NCBI RefSeq assembly: GCF_014697545.1
Contig: NZ_JACJSA010000003.1
Span: forward strand, 463,060 to 527,059
DNA length: 64,000 bases
From: Oscillatoria sp. FACHB-1407
GTDB taxonomy: Bacteria > Cyanobacteriota > Cyanobacteriia > Elainellales > Elainellaceae
Reading direction: 5' to 3'
Both the position numbers and the translations under genes were made by a program. Shown piece after piece: positions 36,014-44,879 of the stretch (its first letter is position 1; each line of letters starts with the position of its first letter). Below the pieces are notes generated by a model. The model ran no database searches, was not told the DNA's origin, and saw nothing but the letters and a program-made list of their open reading frames with translations.

Positions 36014-38362
36014 TTATGTCACCAGAGCGGTGTGGATTGGAAATGTCACCTTAAACAAGGTCTGCTCACCTCGTTGAATATCAATTGAGCCTTCGAGTTG
36101 CTCGACTAATGTCAGAATTAATCGAATTCCCATAGAGGTGTTGTGTCCCTCTAATGTAAAGTTTTCAGGCAAAGTATCACCATCATGACCCACAACTAGT
36201 GTCAGTAGATGTTCTTGCTCCTGCTTTAAGGTGATATATATCTGTCGCGATTGACTCTTTGATAATCCATACTTAAGAGCATTCGTGACTAGTTCATTTA
36301 ACATCAATCCGCAGGGAATTGCCTGTTTCAAACTAATCACAATTTTGGGATCAATATTAACACTCAAGGAAACAAAATCAGAGTGGGTTTTGTAGGTAGA
36401 AAGTAGGTGATTTGCTAGTTCGTGAGCATAATTTGCAAAGTTGATTTCAGCAAAGTTTTGAGAGCGATAGAGGCACTCATGCACCAATGCCATTGAAAAG
36501 ACTCGACTGCAACTATTGGCTAAAATTTCTCGCGATTGACTGTCATGGGTACGGTTAGCTTGTAAGTCCAGCAGACTAGAAACAATTTGCAGGTTGTTCT
36601 TAACCCGATGATGAATTTCAGATAGAAGAACTTCTTTTTCTTGCAAAGAAGCCCGGAGTTGATCGGCTGCTTTTTTGCGATCGCTAATATCTTGCCGTAC
36701 CGCTAAGACACACGTTTCTCCTTCTAAATCAATGATCTCTGCTGAAAACAAAACAGTTTTAACATCACCTAATTTTGTTCGTACTTGAAACTCTGAATTG
36801 TGTAACCGCCCAACTTGATTGAGTTGCGTGACAAACCAATCGCGATCGCCCCCTTGTTGCCATAATCCCAGGTCAAGGGAGGTGTGCCCGATGACTTCTT
36901 CTCGTGTGTAGCCATAGTTCTTTAAAAAGCTGTCATTAACTTCTAAAAACCTTCCATCCGAAAAGGATGTAATCGAGATGGCGTCAGGGCTACACCGAAA
37001 GATCTTAGTAAACTTTTCCTCTGACTCCTGTAAGGCAATCTTGATCTGATCAAACGCCTGCTGGACCTGAGTTGCCATCTGATTAAACGACTGCGCCATG
37101 ATCCGCAGTTCATTGACGATGATTTTGGAGTCGATTTGTTGGTTGAGTTTGCCACTGGCGATCGCTTGGGATGCATCGCTCAAGTGATGCATAGGACGGG
37201 CAATACACTCTGCCATCGTGACACCCAGAGTAATCGCCCCTACCAGTGCCCCTGCGCATAACAGCATGGTCATGTGGGCATTGGAAATAATGTCCTGAGC
37301 AAATGCCGTTTCTGGTACAGTCAGCACAATCAACCAATCCAACCCCCATTCGGTTTGAAAGGGTGTGATTTCAACATAGTGGCGATCGCCCCAGTGCGGG
37401 AAATGGAATACATTGCTCCACCCTGAAGATGCAGGTGGATGCTCGTTAACCTGCATCACAAATTGCTGTTGCTTGTCAATTTGAGCCAGATTGCCAACGG
37501 CCTGCCGAATCTGGTTTAAGGGGGGGTGGCGATCGGTATCAGGACTGACCGATGACGCCGCACGATTGGTTGAACTTGCCACCATTAAGCCGTTTCGCTC
37601 AACGATATAGACCTCGCCAAAGCGATTGGGCAACAGTTGCTTCAAAAATAGATCGATTTGGTTCAGATTCAGGTTGACCGAAAACACACCCAATGGGCGT
37701 TCAGTCTTGGGGTCAAGTACGGGATAGTAAGCATTCACGGCTAAAGTGGACTCATTCTCCAGGTGAAATAAGTCACTCCACCCCGGTTCCCCCGTCTCAA
37801 TCGCCTTAAGATACCACTGGCTCTGCCGCACATCATCCATTGAAGTTGTCTCTAACCGTTGCAGGCGATCGCCATCAGCATCAGATTGATAAATCGTGGC
37901 TTGATTGGGTGTGTCAGCGTCAACTGCCACTAAACGTAACCCCTGCTGGCGGTCAACCGATCGCCAATCGCCCCGCTCCGTTGCAAACGCAATACTCGTT
38001 ACGGTGTCAAACTCAGTTAACTGAGCCATCAGGTGTGGCTCCAGCGTCGTCATCTGCTGGGGATCAATCTGGTTCAGGCGAACTGCCGTTGCATTGAGCC
38101 GATTAATCTGATGAGAAATTTCTAACCGAGTTGTGAGAGCCGCATGGACGCGATCGCTCAGTTGGTTAGTTAATTGACCTGCCAGATTGGCAACAGCCTG
38201 ATGCCCACTCTGCAACGACAAATAACTGACCAAGCCCACAATTGCAATGGTTTGAACCACAAATGGGGTAATCAGAACTGAGCGCAATGGCACTTTTTGG
38301 GGAATAAGACCCCATTGATGAAGTCTGACAAACAAGTCATGCAGCATAGGGGTGGATCTCAA
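36014..38362 (-). CDS. Hybrid sensor: Cache-HAMP-PAS histidine kinase (HisKA_2 type)
   Basis: 782 residues. Helix at about 28-50, extracytoplasmic double-Cache region to about 355, second helix at about 365-385, HAMP (SDASQAIASGKLNQQI), PAS (about 455-560), then HisKA_2 phosphoacceptor HHRVKNNLQIVSSLLDLQ (His584) and a HATPase with N box MLNELVTNALKYG. The G1 box reads GHDGDTLP rather than the usual DNGxGLP, so ATP binding may be altered. HisKA_2 kinases often signal to GGDEF or stand-alone receivers; the REC-GGDEF gene downstream is a plausible partner. Confidence 0.88.
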   Translation of the reverse strand: MRSTPMLHDLFVRLHQWGLIPQKVPLRSVLITPFVVQTIAIVGLVSYLSLQSGHQAVANLAGQLTNQLSDRVHAALTTRLEISHQINRLNATAVRLNQIDPQQMTTLEPHLMAQLTEFDTVTSIAFATERGDWRSVDRQQGLRLVAVDADTPNQATIYQSDADGDRLQRLETTSMDDVRQSQWYLKAIETGEPGWSDLFHLENESTLAVNAYYPVLDPKTERPLGVFSVNLNLNQIDLFLKQLLPNRFGEVYIVERNGLMVASSTNRAASSVSPDTDRHPPLNQIRQAVGNLAQIDKQQQFVMQVNEHPPASSGWSNVFHFPHWGDRHYVEITPFQTEWGLDWLIVLTVPETAFAQDIISNAHMTMLLCAGALVGAITLGVTMAECIARPMHHLSDASQAIASGKLNQQIDSKIIVNELRIMAQSFNQMATQVQQAFDQIKIALQESEEKFTKIFRCSPDAISITSFSDGRFLEVNDSFLKNYGYTREEVIGHTSLDLGLWQQGGDRDWFVTQLNQVGRLHNSEFQVRTKLGDVKTVLFSAEIIDLEGETCVLAVRQDISDRKKAADQLRASLQEKEVLLSEIHHRVKNNLQIVSSLLDLQANRTHDSQSREILANSCSRVFSMALVHECLYRSQNFAEINFANYAHELANHLLSTYKTHSDFVSLSVNIDPKIVISLKQAIPCGLMLNELVTNALKYGLSKSQSRQIYITLKQEQEHLLTLVVGHDGDTLPENFTLEGHNTSMGIRLILTLVEQLEGSIDIQRGEQTLFKVTFPIHTALVT

Positions 38363-38783
38363 TAGGACACAGCTTCTGAATGCTTTTTGTCTATTGATTC
38401 AGACGGTCTGACTATTTATTCGCAATCGCAAAAATCTGGTCTGCCACCCTGACTCAGTCACCACTTCTGAGATCAACACTTCGCTTTTCGAGCGCACGAG
38501 TTTAGGAAGTTGGGACAATACAAGCCGCGTTGATGAATAAGCGACTTAATCTGGCAAAAACACTGTACTCAAAACTATACAAAATGTTTTGAGTAAATAT
38601 AGAAAAAAGTTTGGGATTAATAACCTTCTGGGCAAAAACTTTACATATATCTTCTGATATATAGCGAATGTAGCGATCGCCATTCAAGGTAGGGCAGAGG
38701 AATATGCAGCATCTTAAACCTGACATTAGGTACAGCTTGCGCCCTGGCTAAGAAAACACCCGCTCTCCGCCTCACCATTCCTC
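38363..38783. other. Non-coding spacer
   Basis: 421 bp between the histidine kinase promoter and the end of the permease gene. It includes an AT-rich patch with TTTACATATATC and GATATATAG motifs near 38640. No gene or RNA supported. Confidence 0.4.
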
Positions 38784-39677
38784 TTATGGAGCGGTCGAGT
38801 CCTCCTGAGATCGCAACTGTAAATAAACGAGAACCAAAGTTGCAGCTAACAAAATTGTGGCGGCAGCGGCGGCATAACCAAAATCAAATTGAGCAAACGC
38901 CTCATCATAGATGTAGAAGACTAAAAGATTAGTAGAGTTCAACGGTCCTCCGCCTGTGATCACATAGGGTTGCTCAAAACTGCGTAGGGTAAAGATCGCT
39001 GTCGTAACAGCCGCAAAAATCAGAGTAGGACGCAACCCCGGTAGCGTGATGTGCCAAAACTGTTGCCAGCCATTGGCTCCATCCAGTTCAGCCGCTTCAT
39101 AGCGATTTTGCGGAATGGTTTGCAGCCCTGCTAGAAAAACGACCATGTTGAATCCCAATTGTTTCCAGATGCTGAGCACGATTAATACAGGCATTGCCCA
39201 GGTCGTGCTACCCAACCAGGGAATCGGATCAAGGGCAATGGCCCCCAAAGCCGCATTAACGGGTCCATCATTTTGAAAGAGCCAGCGAAACCCCAACCCC
39301 ACTGCAACGAGGGATGTAATCGAGGGAATAAAGTAGGCAGTCCGCAATATCCCTCGAAGTGCGAAAGCACGATCCAGCAGCACGGCTAACCCCAGCGGAA
39401 TTGCCAGACTGGGAATCAATGTGGCGAGAGTAAAGTAAAGCGTATTTCCCAGCACTTGCCAAAAGTCAGGATTAATCAGCAATCGCCAATAATTTCTTAC
39501 CCCAATCCAGCGAACGCCCGCACGGGTGAAACTGCCCTCTGTAAAGCTGAGATAACCCAAATAGGCGATCGGGAAGAGCACAAAGATGCCTAACAAAATT
39601 AAGGCAGGAGCTAAAAAAGCCCAAGCAATCAGAGTTTCGTTAGAGCGGACAGGGCTTGACCACTGACCATGGACCAT
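38784..39677 (-). CDS. Sugar-type ABC transporter permease (MalF/UgpA family)
   Basis: 297 residues with six membrane helices. The first helix LIAWAFLAPALILLGIFVLF and the EAA loop near EAAELDGANGWQQFWHITLPGLRP are diagnostic of binding-protein-dependent importers for sugars or glycerol-phosphate. The ATG lies in a CCATGGACCATGG repeat, so the real start could differ by a few codons. No partner permease, binding protein or ATPase is adjacent; the rest of the transporter must be elsewhere, as is common in cyanobacteria. Confidence 0.88.
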   Translation of the reverse strand: MVHGQWSSPVRSNETLIAWAFLAPALILLGIFVLFPIAYLGYLSFTEGSFTRAGVRWIGVRNYWRLLINPDFWQVLGNTLYFTLATLIPSLAIPLGLAVLLDRAFALRGILRTAYFIPSITSLVAVGLGFRWLFQNDGPVNAALGAIALDPIPWLGSTTWAMPVLIVLSIWKQLGFNMVVFLAGLQTIPQNRYEAAELDGANGWQQFWHITLPGLRPTLIFAAVTTAIFTLRSFEQPYVITGGGPLNSTNLLVFYIYDEAFAQFDFGYAAAAATILLAATLVLVYLQLRSQEDSTAP

Positions 39678-39751
39678 GGACGATTAACCATTAAAAACTG
39701 CTGTAACAATGGTAGGGTAAGCATCCATACTGTGTAATTCTTTTTCGATTC

Positions 39752-40465
39752 ATGATTTCTGATGTCTCGTCAGTCAGTGTTGAGCCACAGACGATACAAA
39801 ACAGTTCCTCCAGTGCGGTAACCGCTAGTTTAGTGTCACCCGATATTGCCGCGATCGCCCCTCATTTTTCAGAGCCACCGTTGCGGTTGGGGGTGATGGC
39901 ATCGGGCAGTGGCAGCAATTTTGAGGCGATCGCTCAAGCGATTGCGGATCAGGAACTGAATGCCCAGATTCAAGTGCTGGTGTATAACAACCCTGATGCA
40001 AAGGCAGCGACCCGCGCTGATCGGTGGGGCATTCCGAAGGTGTTACTGAATCATCGCGAATTTGAGAGCCGAGAAGCATTGGATGGGGCGATCGCTGAAA
40101 CCATGCGGCAATATCAGGTGGATTTGATCGTCATGGCAGGTTGGATGCGGATTGTCACCGATGTGCTGATTAACGCCTTTCCCGATCGCCTGCTGAATAT
40201 CCACCCCAGTTTGCTCCCCAGTTTTCGAGGGGCGCGCGCAGTCGAACAGGCTCTTGCCGCAGGGGTCAAAATCACAGGCTGCACGGTTCACCTGGTGCGT
40301 TTAGAAGTCGATAGCGGACCCATCATCATGCAGGCAGCCGTCCCAATCTTACCGAATGACACCTTTGAAACCCTGCACCAACGCATTCAAGTGCAGGAGC
40401 ACCGCATCTTTCCAGCGGCGATCGCTCTACTTGCCCATCACTTTCATAAAGGGAAGTCCATTTAA
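39752..40465 (+). CDS. purN: Phosphoribosylglycinamide formyltransferase PurN
   Basis: 237 residues. GART signature: LGVMASGSGSNFEAI, IVMAGWMRIV, NIHPSLLPSFRG and GCTVHLVRLEVDSGPIIMQ. It transfers formyl from 10-formyltetrahydrofolate to GAR in purine synthesis. An unusual Ser/Val-rich extension of about 45 residues precedes the core, so translation might begin at a later start, but none is better. Divergent from the permease gene. Confidence 0.93.
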   Translation: MISDVSSVSVEPQTIQNSSSSAVTASLVSPDIAAIAPHFSEPPLRLGVMASGSGSNFEAIAQAIADQELNAQIQVLVYNNPDAKAATRADRWGIPKVLLNHREFESREALDGAIAETMRQYQVDLIVMAGWMRIVTDVLINAFPDRLLNIHPSLLPSFRGARAVEQALAAGVKITGCTVHLVRLEVDSGPIIMQAAVPILPNDTFETLHQRIQVQEHRIFPAAIALLAHHFHKGKSI

Positions 40466-40837
40466 TTACCCTAAAAGTTCGATAGCGACAATTCCACCTT
40501 CGATTGCTTCAATCTGAAGCCTAAATCCACGTAGCAGGCTCATCCCCACTAAAGGCTCTGCCTCCGATTCTGCCACATCTACAACTTGAATCTGACCATC
40601 CCAAATGACAGTTGCACGATACATTTCAAAAACAACTTCGCTACCATCACCCAATGTCCCAATATCACGAAATATCCAGGGCAAGCCAAGTGATTGAATT
40701 GTAGATGGCGGAAGACATAGAAAACCTGTAAATCCTGTATCAATCAACGCTTCAACCATTTGTTTTGGAGCATCGGCAGAGCCAACAGCAATCCGAATGA
40801 TGGCTTCACAATTCTGATTTACAAAGCCTTGCATCAT
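40466..40837 (-). CDS. Retropepsin-like aspartic protease (clan AA)
   Basis: 123 residues. The single-domain retropepsin motif is LIDTGFTGFLCLP with catalytic Asp33, and GMSLLRGFRLQI near the end corresponds to the second conserved psi-loop. Such proteases must dimerise. The start overlaps the preceding 91-residue gene by 4 bp; this small-protein/protease pair recurs in cyanobacteria and has been discussed as a toxin-antitoxin-like unit (inference). Confidence 0.8.
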   Translation of the reverse strand: MMQGFVNQNCEAIIRIAVGSADAPKQMVEALIDTGFTGFLCLPPSTIQSLGLPWIFRDIGTLGDGSEVVFEMYRATVIWDGQIQVVDVAESEAEPLVGMSLLRGFRLQIEAIEGGIVAIELLG

Positions 40838-41109
40838 ACTGGACGTTTTAGGCTCCGCGAACCAAATCGATAAACTGCACGATGCCCAATCCGAATTACC
40901 CAGGGCTGGGCATCGGGGTATCGCTCGTAGAGCTTGTCAGTTGCCATGATTGGCGTGTCTGCAACTTCAAAAGCCCCAGTTTCAATATCGATTGCCACAA
41001 TCTTTCCATGATTGCCAGCTTCTACCTGTGGACGGACTTGAGATTCATAAACCTCAGTGCCACGCTGAGCAAATTCCTCTTTACTGTAGCGAGGTTGACG
41101 AACTACCAT
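40834..41109 (-). CDS. Small partner protein of the aspartic protease
   Basis: 91 residues, MVVRQPRYSKEEFAQRG... with the core VEAGNHGKIVAIDIETGAFEVA and YPDAQPWVIRIGHRAVYRFG. No known catalytic motif. Its stop overlaps the protease ATG (4 bp), implying coupled expression. It could be an antitoxin, substrate or inhibitor of the protease; sequence alone does not decide. Confidence 0.75.
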   Translation of the reverse strand: MVVRQPRYSKEEFAQRGTEVYESQVRPQVEAGNHGKIVAIDIETGAFEVADTPIMATDKLYERYPDAQPWVIRIGHRAVYRFGSRSLKRPV

Positions 41110-41208
41110 CGATTTGACTTCACGATAACTTTCTTAATCTCAATTCTAACCGGAGCAATTTATAAGGTTTCTAAAGGATTGTTATCTCATTAATTAACAA
41201 TCAAACTT

Positions 41209-41499
41209 TTACCGCACCAATCGCAAATCTACCTGTTTATTGTGTTCTCGATGAGCAATTACCTTGCAATGAACTCTCTGACCAACCTGTGGCCATTCAG
41301 AAATATCTTCTGGTAAACCAAATGAGTCACAACCAGAGCGCGTAGCAACGTCTATGATTCCACATAACAGATAAGTATTGCGATTGGGATAACCTAGATT
41401 CACAAAAACACCAAAGGGGTTAATCCTTAAAACTTCACCCCAAAATTTGTGCCCAATTGGAAACCTACGCTTTATCTGGTTCCATTGTTCTTCTTGTCC
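41209..41499 (-). pseudogene. S1-like RNA-binding ORF with damaged 5' end
   Basis: The frame open from 41499 down to the stop at 41209 encodes 96 residues with an S1/OB pattern: RRFPIGHKFWGEVLRINPFG, VFVNLGYP, then VGQRVHCKVIAHREHNKQVDLRL. No ATG, GTG or TTG occurs in this frame before 41403, which would cut off half the domain. A well-placed ATG with AGGA upstream (41485) lies in another frame that stops after six codons. A one-base frameshift near 41465-41485 would join them. A non-canonical start is the alternative. Confidence 0.5.
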
Positions 41500-41585
41500 T
41501 TATAATACAGTCCATTTTGGGTTGTTCTAACTGAAGATTTAGCAACATGGCAAGGTGATCAAGAGGCTAACCTTTCAATCTTGCA

Positions 41586-42167
41586 TTATTCAGCTTCTAG
41601 CACTTGCTCGACCGTCAACGATAGCTCTGGAAAGGTTTGAAGTTGAACGCGATCGCCCCCCAAAAACTCAGTCGCCTCATACAAACCTTCGATCGAGTTA
41701 AATACTGTGATTTTCGAGCTTAGGGGATCGACCACGACATATTCGGGGATTTCCCGCACGTTATATTCCAATCGTTTAGCCCGGTAGTCTACAGTTTTAG
41801 TAGTTTCAATAACCACCTCTACAACCAAAAAGGGAGCAGGCTCATTCAACTCAATCACGGCTTCACGGGTTCTCAGATTGCGCCACTGTTCTAGAGAGAT
41901 CACCATTACATCAGGGATGCGAGAGGTATCCCAACGCCCCCCACGAGGCGATCGAATACCCACTGTCATCTGTTTAGATGTCCATTCCCTTCCCAATCGC
42001 TTAATTTCAGCGCGAAAGACATCGTTCAAAAACTCTGCGATCGCTCCGTGTTGTCCCTCTCCCAAACTCATAGGAACTAGCTCACCCTGCACCAACTCAT
42101 AACGAGTATCTGTACCGTCGCTGTAAGTCAAATATTCTTCAAAGGTGAGGCGTGTTGTAGTAACCAT
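41586..42167 (-). CDS. Uma2-family (DUF820) PD-(D/E)XK nuclease-fold protein
   Basis: 193 residues. [20 protein letters not shown] and [10 protein letters not shown] open the fold; the nuclease-like motif is IPDVMVI ... [22 protein letters not shown], ending EYVVVD. Expanded in cyanobacterial genomes with no settled function. The upstream flank (42168-42263) is a stack of TTGACTATT/TTGACCATT repeats. Confidence 0.85.
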   Translation of the reverse strand: MVTTTRLTFEEYLTYSDGTDTRYELVQGELVPMSLGEGQHGAIAEFLNDVFRAEIKRLGREWTSKQMTVGIRSPRGGRWDTSRIPDVMVISLEQWRNLRTREAVIELNEPAPFLVVEVVIETTKTVDYRAKRLEYNVREIPEYVVVDPLSSKITVFNSIEGLYEATEFLGGDRVQLQTFPELSLTVEQVLEAE

Positions 42168-42263
42168 TTTTCTAGCGATTTACCATTGACTACTAACCCT
42201 TGATCAACAATTGACTATGAACGATTGACTATTAGCCATTGACCATTGACCGATTGACCATCA
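42168..42263. repeat. Degenerate TTGACCATT tandem repeats
   Basis: Repeated TTGACTA, TTGACCATT and TTAGCCATTGACC units fill the spacer between the Uma2 and map genes. Related runs occur near 6410-6450, 29300-29340 and 39655-39690. They are simple low-complexity repeats with no coding content. Confidence 0.6.
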
Positions 42264-43091
42264 CTAAACTTGTGTGCGATCGGTCAAAATCTCGTAGCCT
42301 TTGTCAGTTACTAACACCGTGTGTTCAAATTGCGCTGAGAGGGAGCGATCGACTGTAACCACTGTCCAGCGATCGGCAAGGGTGCGGGTAAATTTTGAAC
42401 CTACATTGAGAATGGGTTCGATCGCCAGGGTCATGCCCGCTTTGAGTTTGACATTGGGCATCTCATGCGTGCGGTAGTTAAACACAGACGGTTCCTCATG
42501 CAAATTGCGACCCACACCATGTCCGGTGAAATCTTCAACGACCTTAAAGCCATTTGCTTCGACGTGATCTTGAATCGCGCCTGCAATATCCAATAAGTGA
42601 TTGCCTGCTTTGACTTGCTCGATCCCTTTGTAGAGAGCTTCTTCTGCCACTTGAATCAGCTTAGCCGCAGCGGGAGTCACTTCACCTACGGCGATCGTGA
42701 TGCAGGAGTCACCGTGAAATCCGTTGTAAAACGCACCCGTATCAACCTTGAGGACATCCCCCCGGCAAATCACCTTTTTGCGATTGGGGATGCCATGCAC
42801 TACTTCGTTGTTGATGCTGGCGCAGATTGATGCCGGGAACCCGTGATAGCCTTTGAAGCTGGGAGTTGCACCCATCTCGCGAATGCGCTTTTCGGCGTAG
42901 TCATCCAGATCAGCCGTAGTCATTCCCGGTTGCACCATCTCTGAAATCTCTTTGAGCACCGTTGCCACAATTCGGGCAGACTGCCGCATGATCTCAATCT
43001 CTTGAGGTGATTTAATTTCAGCTCCCCGGCGTTGTTTTTTAATCCGAGGTCCAGGGGCAGGTTGCGAGAGGATGCTAGTCAAAAAATTCAT
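42264..43091 (-). CDS. map: Methionine aminopeptidase, type I
   Basis: 275 residues from the ATG at 43091; the frame extends to 43130 without family support. Metal ligands lie in [40 protein letters not shown] and FEHTVLV. It removes the initiator Met from nascent proteins. The start [23 protein letters not shown] adds a basic N-terminal tail before [11 protein letters not shown], common in one of the cyanobacterial paralogues. Confidence 0.93.
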   Translation of the reverse strand: MNFLTSILSQPAPGPRIKKQRRGAEIKSPQEIEIMRQSARIVATVLKEISEMVQPGMTTADLDDYAEKRIREMGATPSFKGYHGFPASICASINNEVVHGIPNRKKVICRGDVLKVDTGAFYNGFHGDSCITIAVGEVTPAAAKLIQVAEEALYKGIEQVKAGNHLLDIAGAIQDHVEANGFKVVEDFTGHGVGRNLHEEPSVFNYRTHEMPNVKLKAGMTLAIEPILNVGSKFTRTLADRWTVVTVDRSLSAQFEHTVLVTDKGYEILTDRTQV

Positions 43092-43172
43092 GGATAGCAG
43101 AGAAATGGCAAGAAGTGAGCAGAGGCACAAATGCCCCTCTCTTAAGGTAGCTCAGTTTTGCCTGATCCATAG

Positions 43173-43658
43173 CTAAGGACGGATGACCAATTCTCCTGTC
43201 ATGCCTGCTTCAGTGTGTCCTGCGATTGGGCAGTGAAGTTCATAGGTGCCAACCTTTAACGGGGTAAAGAACCATTCGGCGATCGCCCCTGGTTTTAGCT
43301 CCAGTTCGTGAATCGCTCCTTTGATTTCGACGTTTCCGGCTTCAACTTTTTGCGTCCAGATGCCATCGGCAAAATCTTTGGCGGTGAAGTAGTGCTTTTG
43401 GGGACTGGGGTTTTCTAACACCAGCTTGTAGCGTCTGCCTGCTTCTACATCAAAGTGATCGGGGACGTACTTCAATTCCCCTTCGGGAGTGCCCAACTGC
43501 ACATGCAACTCGGTGACCATGCCCTGATTGGCGGGTAGGGCGATCGCCATATCGCTGAGATGCGGTAACGAACCCAGCGCAAGCACCACATTCAAACAGA
43601 TGACTAAGTTGAGCAACCAGCCAAATCCCCTCTGCAATCTCTGCCACAGCATAAGCAC
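43173..43658 (-). CDS. Exported cupredoxin-like blue copper protein
   Basis: 161 residues. Signal peptide or anchor at about 12-42 (LLNLVICLNVVLALGSLPHL...). The cupredoxin fold ends with the type 1 copper site: His in KHYFTAKDF, then HCPIAGHTEAGM, supplying Cys, His and Met. Unlike plastocyanin it has an unusually long leader and no acidic patch. It probably carries electrons or copper in the thylakoid lumen or periplasm. Confidence 0.82.
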   Translation of the reverse strand: MLMLWQRLQRGFGWLLNLVICLNVVLALGSLPHLSDMAIALPANQGMVTELHVQLGTPEGELKYVPDHFDVEAGRRYKLVLENPSPQKHYFTAKDFADGIWTQKVEAGNVEIKGAIHELELKPGAIAEWFFTPLKVGTYELHCPIAGHTEAGMTGELVIRP

Positions 43659-44078
43659 CGTCCACCGCTACAGCCCTAGATTGTAACCTGAGTTTGGGTT
43701 CAAGGATTGCGGTGGTTGAAACCGCCGCTATCGCTACCGCCACTTGATCTAGGACAGAGGGGGTGTTGAGGCTGCGCCCCCAGTCAGGGGTGGAACCCCT
43801 GCACCCCGTTTTAACCCAAGTGACTACGGCTATAAGTCCTTTCAACTTTCCAAAGCCTTGAAATTGAAGACTTTGAGCCTTTTTCAAGAGGCTTGACCAG
43901 TTTTAATAAGGCTTGACCCGCCGTACTTGGAACCAATGCGAAGCGCGCCTGTGGGTGAACCGAGACACCTTCTGCTAGGGAGTTTGGGGGAGAATCCCCC
44001 AGTGCCTGGTTTTCAAGTCGATCAACGCAACCGAGTGTCTACTTGGGAGAAGCAGAGATGTGTATAAACAGCAGATAG
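43659..44078. other. Repeat-containing spacer
   Basis: 420 bp between the cupredoxin start and the CbiO gene end. It contains the double G/C-rich hairpin repeat (43771-43807) and the hairpin GGGGGAGAATCCCCC near 43986. No RNA or gene is supported; the long frame at 43450-43887 is an overlapping artefact. Confidence 0.45.
43771..43807. repeat. Double G/C-rich hairpin repeat, second copy
   Basis: CTGCGCCCCCAG followed by AGGGGTGGAACCCCT and GCACCCCG repeats the two units found at 21108-21142 in a different order. Confidence 0.65.
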
Positions 44079-44864
44079 TTAATGGTGAGGATCACGATGC
44101 GGCATCAAGGAATGAGGTTTTTCTAACCCATGCCGTTCCATCAATTCTTGATTACCCATAATGTGTTGGGGATCACCATCTGCCACAATTCGCCCTTCAT
44201 CCATCAAAATAACGCGATCGCACACTTCTAAAATCAACTCCAAATCATGAGCGGAGATGAGCAATGTCTCTTGCGATCGCTGCAAAAAGCGAATTAACCG
44301 ACGCCGAGCCCGCAAATCTAAATTGGCAGACGGTTCGTCATACAACATGATCCGGGGACGCATAGCTAACACTCCAGCGATCGCCACCATCTGTTTTTCA
44401 CCCCCAGAGAGGTGATGAGGTGGACGATGAGAGAGGCTTTGTAACCCCGTGAGGGCGATCGCTTCTTGAACACGCAGATCGACTTCTTCCGGCGGTAACC
44501 CCATATTTTGAGGACCAAACGCTACATCGTCTCGCACAGAAGCCGAAAACAGCTGATCGTCTGGATCTTGAAACAGTAAGCCAATTTCTGGGCGAAAATC
44601 TCCCGGCAGAATCGGCTCACCAAACACCACAATTTCGCCAGAGATGGGTTTCAAAACACCACAGACCAATCTAAAAAAAGTCGTTTTACCACAACCGTTA
44701 TGACCAATCACACCAATGCGTTCTCCGGCTCTGATGTGCAAATTGATGTCCTGCAAAACGTTGGGTTCATTGGGATAGCAAAAACATAAGTTTTGGATTG
44801 CAATTGCCCATTGGATCTGCTCCAGTGAATTACTGACGTGAGAAAAGGGTTTGATGGAAGTCAT
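44079..44864 (-). CDS. cbiO: ECF-type Ni/Co importer ATPase (CbiO/NikO)
   Basis: 261 residues. Walker A GHNGCGKTT, Q-loop LLFQDPDDQLF (typical of ECF ATPases), signature HLSGGEKQMVAIAG, Walker B PRIMLYDEPSANLD, switch LISAHDLELI. It is the last gene of a five-gene operon and sits 15 bp after CbiQ. It powers Ni2+ or Co2+ uptake with CbiM/CbiQ. Confidence 0.9.
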   Translation of the reverse strand: MTSIKPFSHVSNSLEQIQWAIAIQNLCFCYPNEPNVLQDINLHIRAGERIGVIGHNGCGKTTFFRLVCGVLKPISGEIVVFGEPILPGDFRPEIGLLFQDPDDQLFSASVRDDVAFGPQNMGLPPEEVDLRVQEAIALTGLQSLSHRPPHHLSGGEKQMVAIAGVLAMRPRIMLYDEPSANLDLRARRRLIRFLQRSQETLLISAHDLELILEVCDRVILMDEGRIVADGDPQHIMGNQELMERHGLEKPHSLMPHRDPHH

Positions 44865-44879
44865 ATTTTGCAGACGAAA

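Noticed and set aside
38502..38726. 74-codon minus-strand frame
   Set aside because: AT-rich, no start context, no family; likely chance.
43450..43887. 145-codon minus-strand frame
   Set aside because: Overlaps the cupredoxin gene in another frame and runs through G/C-rich intergenic repeats.
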